From Nageia nagi (taxonomy: Eukaryota > Pinophyta), in contig JBITNC010000001.1 of the NCBI GenBank assembly GCA_050084985.1, positions 81,964,001 to 82,028,000 of the forward strand: a stretch of 64,000 bases of DNA. The letters are read 5' to 3'. This document shows positions 45,235 to 57,250 of the stretch, piece after piece (the first letter of the stretch is position 1; the number at the start of each line of letters is the position of its first letter). Position numbers and translations under genes: made by a program. The notes below the pieces were generated by a model that searched no databases, was not told where the DNA came from, and worked only from the letters and a program-made list of their open reading frames with translations.

Positions 45235-46846
45235 TACCACCCCCTTAAGAAATCTTTGTACTCAAATATTCTACATACCATACATCAAAACATAATAGCC
45301 TATACACATTAATATAATCCCACCAAACATCACCACAAAATAGCCTACTAATCTACTAAGGAGGGTCATTACATACCGACCCCTTTAAAAAACTTTTTTT
45401 TCAAAGCTTTCAAAAATACAAATTACAATCCATCCATAAATAAAGAGAGAGAAAAGATCCAAAGAGTCCAACTTGTACAAAGTAGCTGACAATGTGTTAA
45501 ATATGAATAGAAGCCCATATGAGTATCAAAATCTGACAAAAATAATGATAATTCTACTATCGAGGAGTGGGAAATAAAAAGAATAATCTAAAAGAGTAAA
45601 CAAAGAAACCACCATACTATTGTTGTACTCTGATTTTCTCTTGTAATGCTATAAAATTTGTTTACTGCACTCTGAATTCTAGCATGAATACTCTATGAAA
45701 TCCTATTCCTCTACCATGTCCATGCTAATATAAGTGGGAGGGATATCCTCATACTCTACAACATACTCCAATAAATATGAAGAAATTATAATTACATCAT
45801 CTACACTAACACAAGTGAGAGGAAGGGCATCACACTCTACAACATAATCTAATAAACTTGAAAAAACTAGATCCACCTCATCTGCACTGATACAAGTTAG
45901 AGGAAGGCCTCACACTCTACATCATGCTCCTCGATATTCAAAGAAACTAACTCCTCAACAATAAACCTATGAAGGTATTGATAAGGAAAAGCAAATTTCT
46001 TTTAAAAAGTGGTTATTGTATTAATCAAGCCATTAACCATGTCATGAAATTCAAATTTATCATTTTCAAGTATTTTCCAAAGTTTATTAATATCCTTTTC
46101 ATTCTTGTATTGTTCCAATGTATGTGTATGTAAAGGTGGAACAAAAATACCTATTTTCAAAAATTAAAATTACTATCAAATAAATTGCAAAAATTTTGAA
46201 ATATTTAATGTATAAAGGTACCATGAATAACCATCTATATCTAAAATTTTATCCCAAATTGATATCATATGCAATAGTTATAAAGATTTCATGTCTGCCC
46301 TTCTATTTATCAAAATTGTAATCACTAATTTTATCATAAATCAAATAATTCTTATTAAAATAATGTAAAATTTTTATTGAACACTTTTGATATTAATATA
46401 TTAAAATCCACAAAAATTTAGAAGATAATTTGAATATAAAGATATGATCAAATACTTTTACCCTTTTTTCACAATTCTAGATCTAGGGTTTTTAAGGGGA
46501 AACATAAATCTTATCATAAATCAACTAATACAAATTCAAACAATATGAACTTTTGATAGATTGATACTCTTATCTATATAAAAATTATCCAAAAATGTTA
46601 GAAGTAAAAGCCCCTTATTTCACCTTATAGAACCACTTTATTATAAAAATTGAAAGGCTTATAAAATCTGCAAATGAGCTCCAAAATACCTAAAAGTTTT
46701 ATTGAGCTTTCATGATGTGATTATTTACAAATACTCAAATTTTTAGAAGAAAATTTCTCCAAATTTTTAAGCTATGAATGATTCAATTCGATCCAACCAA
46801 AATAAAAACCCTTCAAGTTTTCCAAACTCACAAGTGCCAAGACCAT
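45235..46846 (-). mobile_element. Internal region of the minus-strand non-autonomous element
   Basis: Only about 1.6 kb between polypurine tract and primer site, with no Pol motif, so the element depends on others. Minus-strand translation of 45717-45960 shows a short protein repeat (see separate entry). Near 45360-45395 a second copy of the LTR-end/polypurine-like sequence occurs (ATTACATACCGACCCCTTT), perhaps from rearrangement. The remainder is AT-rich. Confidence 0.65.
45717..45959 (-). repeat. Three tandem units of about 81 bp encoding a peptide repeat
   Basis: Units begin at about 45717, 45798 and 45880. On the minus strand they read as near-repeats of a 27-codon peptide around EYVVEYEDIPPTYISMD, DYVVECDALPLTCVSVDD and EHDVECEAFL-stop-LVSVQ. 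The period is close to a multiple of three and the amino-acid pattern is kept, so the units multiplied while coding. The function is unknown. Confidence 0.65.
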
Positions 46847-46858
46847 GCTCTGATATCA
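46847..46858 (-). other. Primer binding site, tRNA-Met type (minus strand)
   Basis: The reverse complement TGATATCAGAGC differs by one base from TGGTATCAGAGC. It is two bases from the LTR at 46861 and fixes the minus orientation of the element. Confidence 0.88.
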
Positions 46859-46906
46859 CTTGTTAAGAACCCATTATTTCATAATAACCAGATTATTCAT
46901 AAATAC

Positions 46907-49130
46907 TATTGGAAACCTAATCCTTAGGGACTAAGGTTGAATGTAAATAATTAGATTTAGGTGTTATTACAAAAAGTATTTTATATTTATGTTTTTTTAG
47001 ATTTGTGTGTTTGAGGAATTCCAAAGGTCATAAGAAGATGAAGTTGTAAAATCTTTAGGGAGTTAAAGAGTCTCTTAAGGAAGGTGAAATGATAAGACAA
47101 TTTTTTCTCTATTTATGAATGTTTTATTGATGTAATACATAAATTTTGGAGTTAATAGAATTTAGTTTTGCAAACCAAAGAGTGGGCCTTATTATGTTAT
47201 TAGAGCTTGGTGCATTTTTGGCTTCCCATGTAAGTTTCTTCTTACAAATCTGAGTAGACTTCAATCTTCCATTTTGTGCACAACTTTTAGTATGGTTATC
47301 CATTTTTAGTTCTATAAAATTTTTTGGATACCTATTTCTATTAAATTCTTACATTCAAGTTTTTAGAGGCTGCCACTATTTATTTCTTCTACTGTTCATG
47401 GGGTTTTTCAATATTTTTCTTCATGGGTGAAACTGTTATTCTTCTTCCTTTTTTATGTGTTTTTTGGTGGTAGATGTTGGGTTATTTTTATAGCTAGTGT
47501 TATGATAGCAATGCCATCTCAATCTAAGTTGTAGATATTCTCTTCTTTCCATGAAGTAGAGTTGGTTGTTTCATATTGAATCTATAAAGAAATTTTAAGA
47601 AAAATCTATATATTATTGTTACTAAGGAGGTAAAAGTTTGATGGTTGCATTTAATTACTTGGTTATGTATTATTGTTGATTTTATATATTTTGGCTTCGC
47701 ATCTCTTTGCATTTGTTGGGTTTGGTTATGCAAAGTGGTTCTTCTAGAAGGAATACATTTCTTCACAAAAATGCATTCCTTTATTTCTATTTTTGGAGTT
47801 GTTTTGATCAAAAAGGAGAATTGGGAAGAATGGCATAGAAAAATTACAAACACTCTCATTTTCAATGATTTTTGGGATGGTATTTGTGATGGTGAAAATC
47901 CTCCTTCCAATCCAACTGATGCAAAGGAGCTTGTAATATGGAATGTAAAGAATAAGAAAGCTTATGCCTTGATTTCTTCTTTGATGAGTGAGGAAATTAA
48001 GCCACCACATCAAATCTATTGTAGGTGATGTATCGAAAGATTTAAATAAATTGAAGGACTTGTATGATAATCACTCGATGTTGGAATTTATCCAACTTCA
48101 ATTGAAGCTCTTAAACCTTGAGTTGAAGGATGATGATCCCATAACTCTTCCTTCAGAAATCAAAGCTATTATGCATGATCTTGATTCTTAGAGTGTAAAA
48201 GGTTATATTGCTCTCACAAAATACATCAAGGCTCTCTATCCTATCTATTCCAACTATATTGAATCACTTAAAGCAAGAGGTTATTGAAGTGTCTTACATT
48301 TGATCTTTTGGTTGCAAAAAATGTTGAACATGAAAAGGCCTTTGGAAAGAAGTTGAATAGTGAAACTCCTTATATTGATTAAAGGTGGAAGAATCATTCT
48401 CAAGATTATTCTAAAGAATAAGGTAGCTCAAAAGGAAAATCAAAGAAGAAAGAAAAGGGGAATACACAAAATCAAAATGAGAAAATTATTTCTTTTTGTG
48501 ATCATTGTGAGCAAAAAGGTCATAATGCCAAAAATTGTTGGGCACCATGGGAAAAGATTAAAGAAAAGAGGGAGCATAATAAATATAAAGACAAGGCGGA
48601 CTATGATGACAATGCTTTTGATTCTACTCATGTCATTTTTGTAGATTGTAATAGCGAAGCTTATGAGTACTTAGGTTGTAATTGACCCCTTCAGATTAAA
48701 GGGGGCAACTTGGGCTTAATCCTTGAGGTGGACCTTTTGAAGAGATTGCTTAGTTTTTTGTTAGTGAAGAATTTTCTACATATCTTGAGGAACATCTTTT
48801 TATTTATTTCTTAATACCTTTTGGATTAAGGGGGATGTTGGAAATGTAATCCTTAGGGATTAAGGTTTGTAAATAATTATATTTAGGTGTTATAAATGTG
48901 TAGGTGTGAGAAAGTATTTTATATTTATGTATTTTTGGATTTGTGTGTTGGATGAATTCTAAATATCTTAGTAAGATGAAGTTGTAAAGCATTTAGGTAG
49001 TTAAAGAGTCCTTTGAGGAAGGTGAAATGATAAGCAACTTTTTATTCTATTTATGAATGTTGTATTGATGTAATACATAAATTTTGGAGTTAATAGAATT
49101 TGGATTTACAAACCTAAGAGTGGGCCTTAT
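46907..49130 (+). mobile_element. Gag-only Copia-like element inserted in an LTR
   Basis: LTRs 46907-47192 and 48836-49130 (286 and 295 bp). The left one has TG decayed to TA; the right one reads TGTTGGAAATG. A primer site remnant TGTTATTAGAGC lies at 47195-47206 and a polypurine tract TAAGGGGGA just before 48836. Target duplication AAATAC. The 1.64-kb interior holds a Gag gene only; RT, integrase and protease are absent. This fits the non-autonomous class of terminal-repeat elements with a Gag gene known from plants. Confidence 0.88.
47795..48684 (+). pseudogene. Copia-type Gag (UBN2-like with zinc knuckle)
   Basis: A broken Gag. 47815-48028 gives ENWEEWHRKITNTLIFNDFW and AYALISSLMSEEIKPP, the N-terminal Copia Gag fold. 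48010-48191 gives DVSKDLNKLKDLYDNHSM in a shifted frame, a later Gag part. 48497-48538 gives CDHCEQKGHNAKNC, a perfect C-x2-C-x4-H-x4-C knuckle that binds RNA, preceded by Lys-rich sequence. The reading ends near 48684 with EAYEYLGCN. At least two frameshifts and a few stops. It would package the element RNA. Confidence 0.82.
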
Positions 49131-49382
49131 AAATACATAAAAAACCATTCTAATATGAAAATACCTTTCAAATATGCAAAACCATTACAAAATACCACTT
49201 ACTGAAGTAATCAAATCACTTGCACCACTTCAAGGGGGGCACCTCCTAGAGAACAAGTTCTCTCTTCAAATGAAATATATTTCTTACTTGATTATTACAA
49301 TAAGGAAGGCCTCATATAAATAGCCCTTTGTGACTCTTCACCTTTCAAACCTATTACATATGGCATAAATACTAATATAACA

Positions 49383-49522
49383 TGAATAATATGTTATGGG
49401 GTCATAACAATAAAGTATTAAGATCAATAATAATGTACTAAGATAATGATGTAGGATGTGTTTACAACATGATAGGATATGATGTTATTGATTTTGATTT
49501 AAGATAGTTGACATCTTGCCTC
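49383..49522. other. Short spacer between elements
   Basis: AT-rich; nothing recognised. It joins the minus-strand LTR end to the start of the 2.17-kb tandem duplication. Confidence 0.4.
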
Positions 49523-51691
49523 TCAAACAAAATAACATGGATGAATAAAGTGAAGTTAGTAAAACATCATTGGTTACTTAATAAGTGTTTATTGATCATG
49601 CTAAATATAGTATATTCAAAGCTTATTATATGAAGTTTAATTCTCATAGATCTTTATTTATGTGCTAAGTAATGCTTGTATTTTTAGTATTTTGCTCAAT
49701 GGATTTATTTATTTTGGTTCTAATTCTAATATATTTCTATTGTATTTATGATAAGATTTAGATCCATGATAAAATATATTATGCAAAAATTTGATCAAAC
49801 ATTTTTTATTTTTGGATGAAGTTTTTTTGGTTAATGTTGATAATGATATTGATTTGATCTCCCCTCAAATAGGAAGATGTTAGAAGGATACTGATGATAA
49901 ACATAACATTTGACCATTTGATAAATGTTTTGATGAAGAGATGATTGTAAAAATAGGGATTTTATGATGATATTTAAGGATCAAACCTCTTAGGGTCAAT
50001 TACTAATAATTGGACAATTAATTATAATAAAACCCTATTTGGTCAGCCAATCTACCAACCAAACAACTTATTGGACTTAAAATAGGGTTAAAACAAAAAA
50101 ACTAAGCCCAAGTTTATCATTTTATAACATTTTCCATTAAATATTAGAGCTATCACACTATTTAGAAAACCTATAACTTTTGACCTATTTCTTGACCTTG
50201 CTTAGAATATTGGTTGACTTGAGATCTCATAAGATACATGGCAGATATCCTTAGAGGAATTAGCCCATCTAGAGAAGAGTGCCCAGCCAAAAATGTAGGA
50301 CCTAAATCCATGATTTATTTTTAATTTTGTATGGAAAATTTGCTAAATCATAGTAGTGTTAGGTGACTGAATGACATTAAAATGAACATTTGACATAGGA
50401 ATAAACATCTTGAAAAATATTTATGCAATCGCTAGGATCCATAAAACACAACATTTGAACCATAAGATGTATATTTTGGTTGGTCAAATTAATGTTAGAG
50501 ATAAAATAAATATTTAAACTGGTTTGAAATTTATTTTTAACTTAGATTTGTTTATTTTTGAAAATTTCCAAAATTTTAGGGCTAAGGATTTTCTTATCTA
50601 GAATAAGCTCTATAGAACATTCCTCTAGAGGTTGATCTTAATTTAGAGATCAATCATCAAGGATCTAATCCACCTGATTGACCATCCAATTGACTTGATC
50701 AATCAAAATCAGATCGATCAACAAAGATTTGATCAACCTAGATAGGTCAATCTTTAGGAGACTAATTAGGGTTTGACCTCAAAAATTAACTTTAAATGTT
50801 TGACTATCAAGGTCAATAAAATATAGACATAAGATAATTTTGACATGATCAAGAGAGATGCAAAATATAGGACTAACTTTACAACATAGGAATAACTTTA
50901 CAAAATAGGATAAATAGAATGCTGACATAAATGATACTTAGATGATGATGAGGCTGATAAAATATCAAACTTGTATTAGGTTAAACTAAGGCAAGAGTTT
51001 TGACCCATCTTTAGTGAATTTAGGCCACTACTAGACCAAATAGACTGGTAGTCAAATTTACAAGGGTAATACCTATATAGTCAATGTAATATGATATTTT
51101 AGATATGGCTAATCCTTTATAGAGTGTGAATGGTTCAAAACCCTAGCACTTAAATCAATCAAACCATATATGAGCACTCAAATAATCTTGAATCATTCAA
51201 ATTTAATTTTCCTATGATGTGACTTGACAAGAATGACAAGAGAAGGTTTAGAGATAATCCTTTGTCTTCAATGATGCAAATGATAGTCATATTTGGAAGG
51301 AAAAAAATATAGATTAATGGATACCTTGAATCACAATTCCTTTAGAACTTGTGATTGTCCAATTGAGGTGAAACCCCAACTCTAAGAGGTTGTAGGTCCC
51401 CTAATCCATAATCAAATGGATGCTAGAAAAGATCACAATACCTATAATGTAATAATGAATTAGAATCATAAAGACTATGGAAAAATGTTTAGATAATTAT
51501 AAATCAAAAAGATAGTTTGAAAAATCTATGATAAATATTTGAAAAAGACAATGTAAGCTTAAATATCTAGCTAAATGATTAAATATGATAATAATGACTA
51601 TGAATTTAAAGCTATAAATAAGAGATCTAAAGATTACAAGGTAAGAGAGACACTAAAGAACCTTCAAATCCTAGGGTTTGGACCTTAAATG
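49523..51691. repeat. Tandem duplication copy 1 (2,169 bp), with empty insertion site
   Basis: The block starting TCAAACAAAATAACATGG recurs head to tail at 51692. It contains a degenerate cluster of GATCAA/TTGATC words (50630-50800) and no recognisable gene. At 51067-51071 it has TAATA, the unoccupied equivalent of the target site where the copy at 51692-58192 carries an element. The origin of the 2.17-kb sequence itself is unknown; it has no TG...CA ends and is not an LTR pair. Confidence 0.92.
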
Positions 51692-53237
51692 TCAAACAAA
51701 ATAACATGGATGAATAAAGTGAAGTTAGTAAAACATCATTGATTACTTAATAAGTGTTTATTGATCATGCTAAATATAGTTTATTCAAAGCTTATTATAT
51801 GAAGTTTAATTCTCATAGATCTTTATTTATGTGCTAAGTAATGCTTGTATTTTTAGTATTTTGCTCAATGGATTTATTTATTTTGGTTCTAATTCTAATA
51901 TATTTATGTTGTATTTATGATAAGATTTAGATCCATGATAAAATATATTATGCAAAAATTTGATCAAACATTTTTTATTTTTGGATGAAGTTTTTTTAGT
52001 TAATGTTGATAATGATATTGATTTGATCTCCCCTCAAATAGGAAGATGTTAGAAGGATACTAATGATAAACATAACATTTGACCATTTGATAAATGTTTT
52101 GATGAAGAGATGATTGTAAAAATAGGGATTTTATGATGATATTTAAGGATCAAACCTCTTAGGGTCAATTACTAATAATTGGACAATCAATTATAATAAA
52201 ACCCTATTTGGTCAGCTGATCTACCAACCAAACAACTTATTGGACTTAAAATAGGGTTAAAACAAAAAAAACTAAGCCCAAGTTTATCATTTTATAAAAT
52301 TTTCCATTAAATATTAGAGCTATCACACTATTTAGGAAACCTATAACTTTTTGACCTATTTCTTGACCTTGCTTAGAATATTGGTTGACTTGAGATCTCG
52401 TAAGATACATGGCAGATATCCTTAGAGGAATTAGCCCACCTAGAGAAGAGTGCCTAGCCAAAAATGTAGGACCTAAATCCATGACTTATTTTTAATTTTG
52501 TATGGAAAATTTGCTAAATCATAGTAGTGTTAGGTGACTGAATGACATTAAAATGAACATTTGACATAGGAATAAACGTCTTGAAAAATATTTATGCAAT
52601 CCCTAGGATCCATAAAACACAACATTTGAACCATAAGATGTATATTTTGGTTGGTCAAATTAATGTTAGAGATAAAATAAATATTTAGACTGGTTTGAAA
52701 TTTATTTTTAACTTAGATTTGTTTATTTTTGAAAATTTCCAAAATTTTAGGGCTAAGGATTTTCTTGTCTAGAATAAGCTCTATAGAATATTCCTCTAGA
52801 GGTTGATCTTAATTTAGAGATCAATCATCAAGGATCTAATCCACCTGATTGACCATCCAATTGACTTGATCAATCAAAATCAGATCAATCAACAAAGAGT
52901 TGATCAACCTGGATAGGTCAATCTTTAAGAGACTAATTAGGGTTTGACCTCAAAAATTAACTTTAAATGTTTGACTATCAAGGTCAATAAAATATAGACA
53001 TAAGATAATTTTGACATGATCAAGAGAGATGCAAAATATAGGACTAACTTTACAACATAGGAATAACTTTACAAAATAGGATAAATAGAATGCTGACATA
53101 AATGATACTTAGATGATGATGAGGCTGATAAAATATCAAACTTGTATTAGGTTAAACTAAGGCAAGAGTTTTGACCCATCTTTAGTGACTTTAGGCCACT
53201 ACTAGACCAAATAGACTGGTAGTCAAATTTACAAGGG

Positions 53238-53242
53238 TAACA
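53238..53242. other. Target site duplication TAACA (left)
   Basis: TAACA precedes the TG at 53243 and recurs at 57568-57572 after the CA of the right LTR. The empty site in copy 1 reads TAATA. Confidence 0.93.
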
Positions 53243-53558
53243 TGTTGGAATTATACCCTACATATCCCTAAGTCCTAAGTTAATAGATTAATTAATTAGT
53301 ACTAAGAGTATTTCCTAAAGTATTAATATTAGCTTGTGAGGAATATTTGGTCTATGTTGACCATATTCCATACTTAGCCTATTTGTTAGGATAGGCATCA
53401 CTTATTGTCTTGTAGTTCACATAGGTGTGCTATTTGTGATATTTGTTATGGTGTGAGAATATTGCATCTCAACCATTTAGCTTATCTTGTAATGGTCACA
53501 AACCCTATAAATATGTAACTCATTTTGATGAATATAGAAGAACATTTTGGTTCTCTCA
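53243..53558 (+). repeat. 5' LTR (316 bp) of the Copia-like element
   Basis: TGTTGGAATTATACCC...GGTTCTCTCA. A TATAAATA promoter box lies at 53506-53513 and matches 57515-57522 in the other LTR. Confidence 0.95.
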
Positions 53559-53560
53559 AT

Positions 53561-53572
53561 TGGTATCAGAGC
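53561..53572 (+). other. Primer binding site, tRNA-iMet
   Basis: TGGTATCAGAGC, a perfect plant tRNA-iMet primer site, two bases after the LTR. Confidence 0.95.
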
Positions 53573-55321
53573 TAGTTCAATCTATTGGGATTGAGTAGTG
53601 AGTGAGGTGACTTGTATGAAGTTTTGAAAGCTTCATTTGAGAAGGATCCAACAACTCTTGGAAGAAGATTGTCAATTGTGATTGTAGAAATGGCAAATTC
53701 AAATGGGAATGTTCCAATTCTAGAATTCAAAGGAGGAGACATTTCGTGAACTGATCTGGTTTATGCATTATGTGACTTGCATTGAGGAGGTACATTGTGT
53801 GGTGGAGGAGACATATGAATTGATCTAGAGGTGCGTGAAATGTGCGTGAAGGTAGCGTAGAGGAGTGACGATTTGTTGCATAAAGAAATCTACTGGATGC
53901 CATAAGTCTTACCTAAGTTGAGGTGTGGAACTCGATTCTTATGGACTAAATGATTAAATTAAAGGCAATTTGTGTTAACTATTTGCATGAAGGCATGAAT
54001 AATGTGAATACTGGGAGGACCTGAGTGAGTGGAAAAGGAGCAACAAGGCACATGATCTGTTGAAGGAGCAACGAGGTTGCATGAAGGAGCAAGGAGGATG
54101 TGCGCTGTACATGAGAAAGGTTATCGATTGAGGGATCAACCCATCACATCTAGGAGTTTCAAAATGCCTCAAGAGTTCTGCTCCGTAGCTTCCCTAGGTA
54201 GGGAAAGGGAGTTGAGATAGCATAAGCCCCAATCGAATGAAGAGGAGGTGGTTTTGGAACCATGGGAGGTTCAAGAGTTGATCTAGACCTGTAAATTTGT
54301 TTTGTTCACGCAAAGGAGCTGCACATTGAAAAATAAATAAATTATCAGTAAAGAGAGAGCTGTGGTGTTGAAGTGTGGTGGTGAGTCAGGGGCAACCCTG
54401 CCAGCCTTCCTACCTAATAACCAATCTACATCTCCATTACAGCAATGTTTTGATCTTGGAGATTCAATGAAGGAAGAGATAGTTACAGTCCAAATTCAAA
54501 AAAAATGGGTGGCAGCAATGGATAGAAGTCCAAAATGGCTCGCAAGATGTTCGCTGAGAAATAGTGAATCATTTTCACATGTTTGGTGGCTCGCATTTGG
54601 TGGCTCACATTTGGTGGCTCATTGATACTTGTGTGAAGAATCACGTGTTGAAGGAGCTAAAGAGAGCATTTAGATTTGATCAACAGAGGGATCAAGTCTT
54701 ATGGAGGAGAGGGAGATGAGAAATCTCCATTGAGAAGGTGAAAAATTTGCAACCATTTTGTAAGTTTGAAAAGTTGCAGAATCACCAACATTTAAGAGGG
54801 ATCGCTAATGATCCTTGCAAATCGCCAACAATCACCTGGGCATTTTGTAGCCACAAATTAGCAAGTTTTATTTAAAAAAAGGAAACAAGGTTCCAAGGGG
54901 TAGCGCCCCTAGCGTGCCTCCCCCATCATGAGATGGGGCTTCCAAAATTTCTCGAAGGGGTCAAAAACACCCAAAATTGTGTAAAAATTCATGCATCTAG
55001 AGAATTGCAGAGTTGCCAATGCTCAGCTCAGGATCATCAATGATCATCCTAGAATTGTCAACGATCTCCTATATCATTGATGATCAACTACGCTATGATT
55101 ATAGCAACCGTAAAGAAAAAAAAAACTACATTGTGTGGAGGAGAATTGCCAGTGATCAAGTTGTAAGTCACCAGTGACCTGATGAATCACCAACGATCTA
55201 GTATAATCGCCAGCGATCTCTGCTAAGTCACCAACAATTCTTGTATCTACATTTTTGAATTAAAAATAGAATATTGAAAAGTGTCGAATTTCTCCATAAT
55301 TGAAGGGTGAATGATTGGAGA
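53573..55321 (+). other. Long leader with hairpins and minisatellite-like motifs
   Basis: No supported gene, though an 87-codon ORF exists at 54362-54625. At 54896-54938 a GC-rich island contains two adjacent inverted repeats, AGGGG-TAGCG-CCCCT and CCCCATC-ATGA-GATGGGG. From 54775 to 55240 irregular copies of AATCGCCAGCGATC / GTCACCAGTGACC / ATCACCAACGATC recur about every 20-40 bp. These could act in RNA packaging or dimerisation, but that is inference. Confidence 0.7.
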
Positions 55322-57178
55322 ATGGATTATATGTTTGAAGACATACCTATCCCTATGTTCAATGGAAAAAATTATATTTTTTGGAGCACAAAAATGAAGC
55401 ACTTTCTCATTGGACAAGGTCTTTGGGACATCACCATTGAAGGCTATGAAGAACCTCCAAATTAGAACTTGCTTGAAGGAGAGGAGAAAAGAGAGAAGAA
55501 AGAGAAGCAATATGAAAATTGCTTAACTCTTATGGATATTAGGAGAGGAATGAAACCAAATGTTTTACCTCTCATTGCAAAATATAAAACAGCCCAAATT
55601 GCTTGGAAAGCATTAGAATATGCTTATGGATGTGAAGAGGAACCTTACATGTTTGGAGGGCATCAATATGACCCATGTGATGAAGATGAAAGTGAACCTG
55701 TGAGAGTTGTTTACATGCTTGGTGATATGTCTATTGAAGACACATATGATGAAAACTATGAAGAATAATTCCTTGGAGAGGAATTAGATTGGCCTTGTGA
55801 TGATCCATGTCTAATGGAGGAGACATTTGAAGAGTGTTCATTGAGGACACCAATCCAGCCATATGAAGAGTGCTCCATGGTGGAGGCAAAAACTAAAGAA
55901 GTCATTCTCATGGAGGAGAATGAGGAGGAGTCAACCCAATGTTGGCAAGAGTTCTTTTTTGATAAAGAACAAGATGAAGACACCCTTGAGGAGGAGTGTT
56001 CCATGGCTGAAAACTACTCACATGGAGTAGATGAAACTCACTCACATGGAGTGAATGAAGACAAGGCTCAAATCATATGTGATGATGATTCCATTGCTCA
56101 AGTTGATGGTGAAGACACCCAATGTGAAGATCACCAAGAAGAAACTCTCAAGGAGAAGAGTGTATGTGAGAATCTTCTTCTTGTTGAGAAGAGAGGAGAA
56201 GATGAGGAATGCTTCATGGAGGAGGCACATGATGATTGTCTTATGAAGACAATATGGGATGATGATCTTAGATAGGTCATTTATGAAGAAGAAATGGAGG
56301 CTATAAACTCCATGTTCATACAAGAAGATCACTCACCAAGAGTGAATGACAAAGTATATCTCAAGGAGGAGAGAAAGAATAGTGAGATAGTACTTTGTGA
56401 AGAAGAAAAAAGCACAAAGGAGTTCACCATTAGAGGTGAAAAATATTTTTATACTAATGATTTCTTTTGTGAAAATAGGTTGAAGAATCCTCAAATTGAA
56501 ATAACTTTGGAGGAAACATGCTATGAAGATGATTTCATGGAAGAAACCTTGAAGGATAGTCTTCTTGTGATGAAGACAATGATGAAGATTGAAGACTTGG
56601 ATCATGTGGATCCAAATGATGATTGTAAAATCTTAGTAAGGTGTGATTTTTTGAGTGATAATTTGTGTGAGGAGCAACTCAAAGTTGCATATGTAATAAG
56701 CCAATGTGTGGCCATGTATTGTCTCAAAGTGTGTGTAGACATTTGTGAGAGAGTAGTGTGGTATAATGATTATTGAGAAATGATGAGAACATACTCATGT
56801 GAAGTATGCTATGATGTAATGAATGCAAGAGCAAATGACTACTTGCAAACATGGTTTAAACACCACATAAAAAATGAGAGAGAGATGAAAGAATGGTTCA
56901 AACACCATTGTGAGAGAGATTGGTTTTTGAAAACCAATACTTATAGCATTGATGGAATGTCACTACAAGAATGGTTTGAGGACCATGAAGAAGAGAGAAT
57001 ATGGTTGTTGAAGACCATAAAGAATTTTGTTCAAAGGGGAGCAAATTACCAAAAAGCACTCAATCTTGGAGAAGCAACATCAATAATGGAGGAGATTCCA
57101 CTTAGAGAGTGGAAGGAGTGCCACCACTTATTTCTTGAAAATTTTGATTTTCTTTTGTATGTTTGGGGGAAATGAAAA
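55322..57178 (+). pseudogene. Copia Gag N-terminus fused to a long acidic ORF of unknown function
   Basis: One frame runs 617 codons from ATG 55322 to stop 57176 with only four internal stops (55466, 55766, 56273, 56774). Codons 1-110 match Copia Gag (IPMFNGKNYIFWSTKMKHFL, GQGLWDITIEGYEEPP, then TAQIAWKALEYAY). The rest has no zinc knuckle and no Pol domain. It is very rich in Glu and Asp with recurring E-E-C-S-M motifs (55840, 55875, 55998, 56205) and ends with three E/T-W-F-x-H/D-H-style repeats (WFKHHIKNEREM, EWFKHHCERDWFLK, EWFEDHEEERIWLLK) at 56850-57015. I do not recognise this C-terminal region. Upstream ATGs do not extend the frame usefully. Confidence 0.8.
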
Positions 57179-57239
57179 AAGGTTATGTTTCTTCCAACTT
57201 TGTAATGCTTAAGAACTCTTGAATGAGTTACTTAGCATC

Positions 57240-57250
57240 AAAGGGGAGAA
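57240..57250 (+). other. Polypurine tract of the Copia-like element
   Basis: AAAGGGGAGAA abuts the TG of the 3' LTR. Confidence 0.92.

Larger units (their letters stand above)
46861..49382 (-). repeat. Right LTR of the minus-strand element, interrupted by an insertion
   Basis: LTR sequence at 46861-46906 continues at 49137-49382 and ends CTAATATAACA. The 5-6 bp AAATAC occurs on both sides of the insert (46901-46906 and 49131-49136). The uninterrupted left LTR has a single AAATAC at the corresponding place (near 44990), so it serves as the empty site. No matching target duplication for the outer element is seen (GCAAA left, TGAAT right). Confidence 0.85.

Noticed and set aside
47744-48013. 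Minus-strand ORFs over the Copia Gag (47524-48013)
   Set aside because: Shadows of the Gag reading on the plus strand, where domain motifs are clear.
54362-54625. 87-codon ORF in the leader of the Copia-like element
   Set aside because: No family match and no sign of conservation; it lies in a leader that also carries structured repeats.
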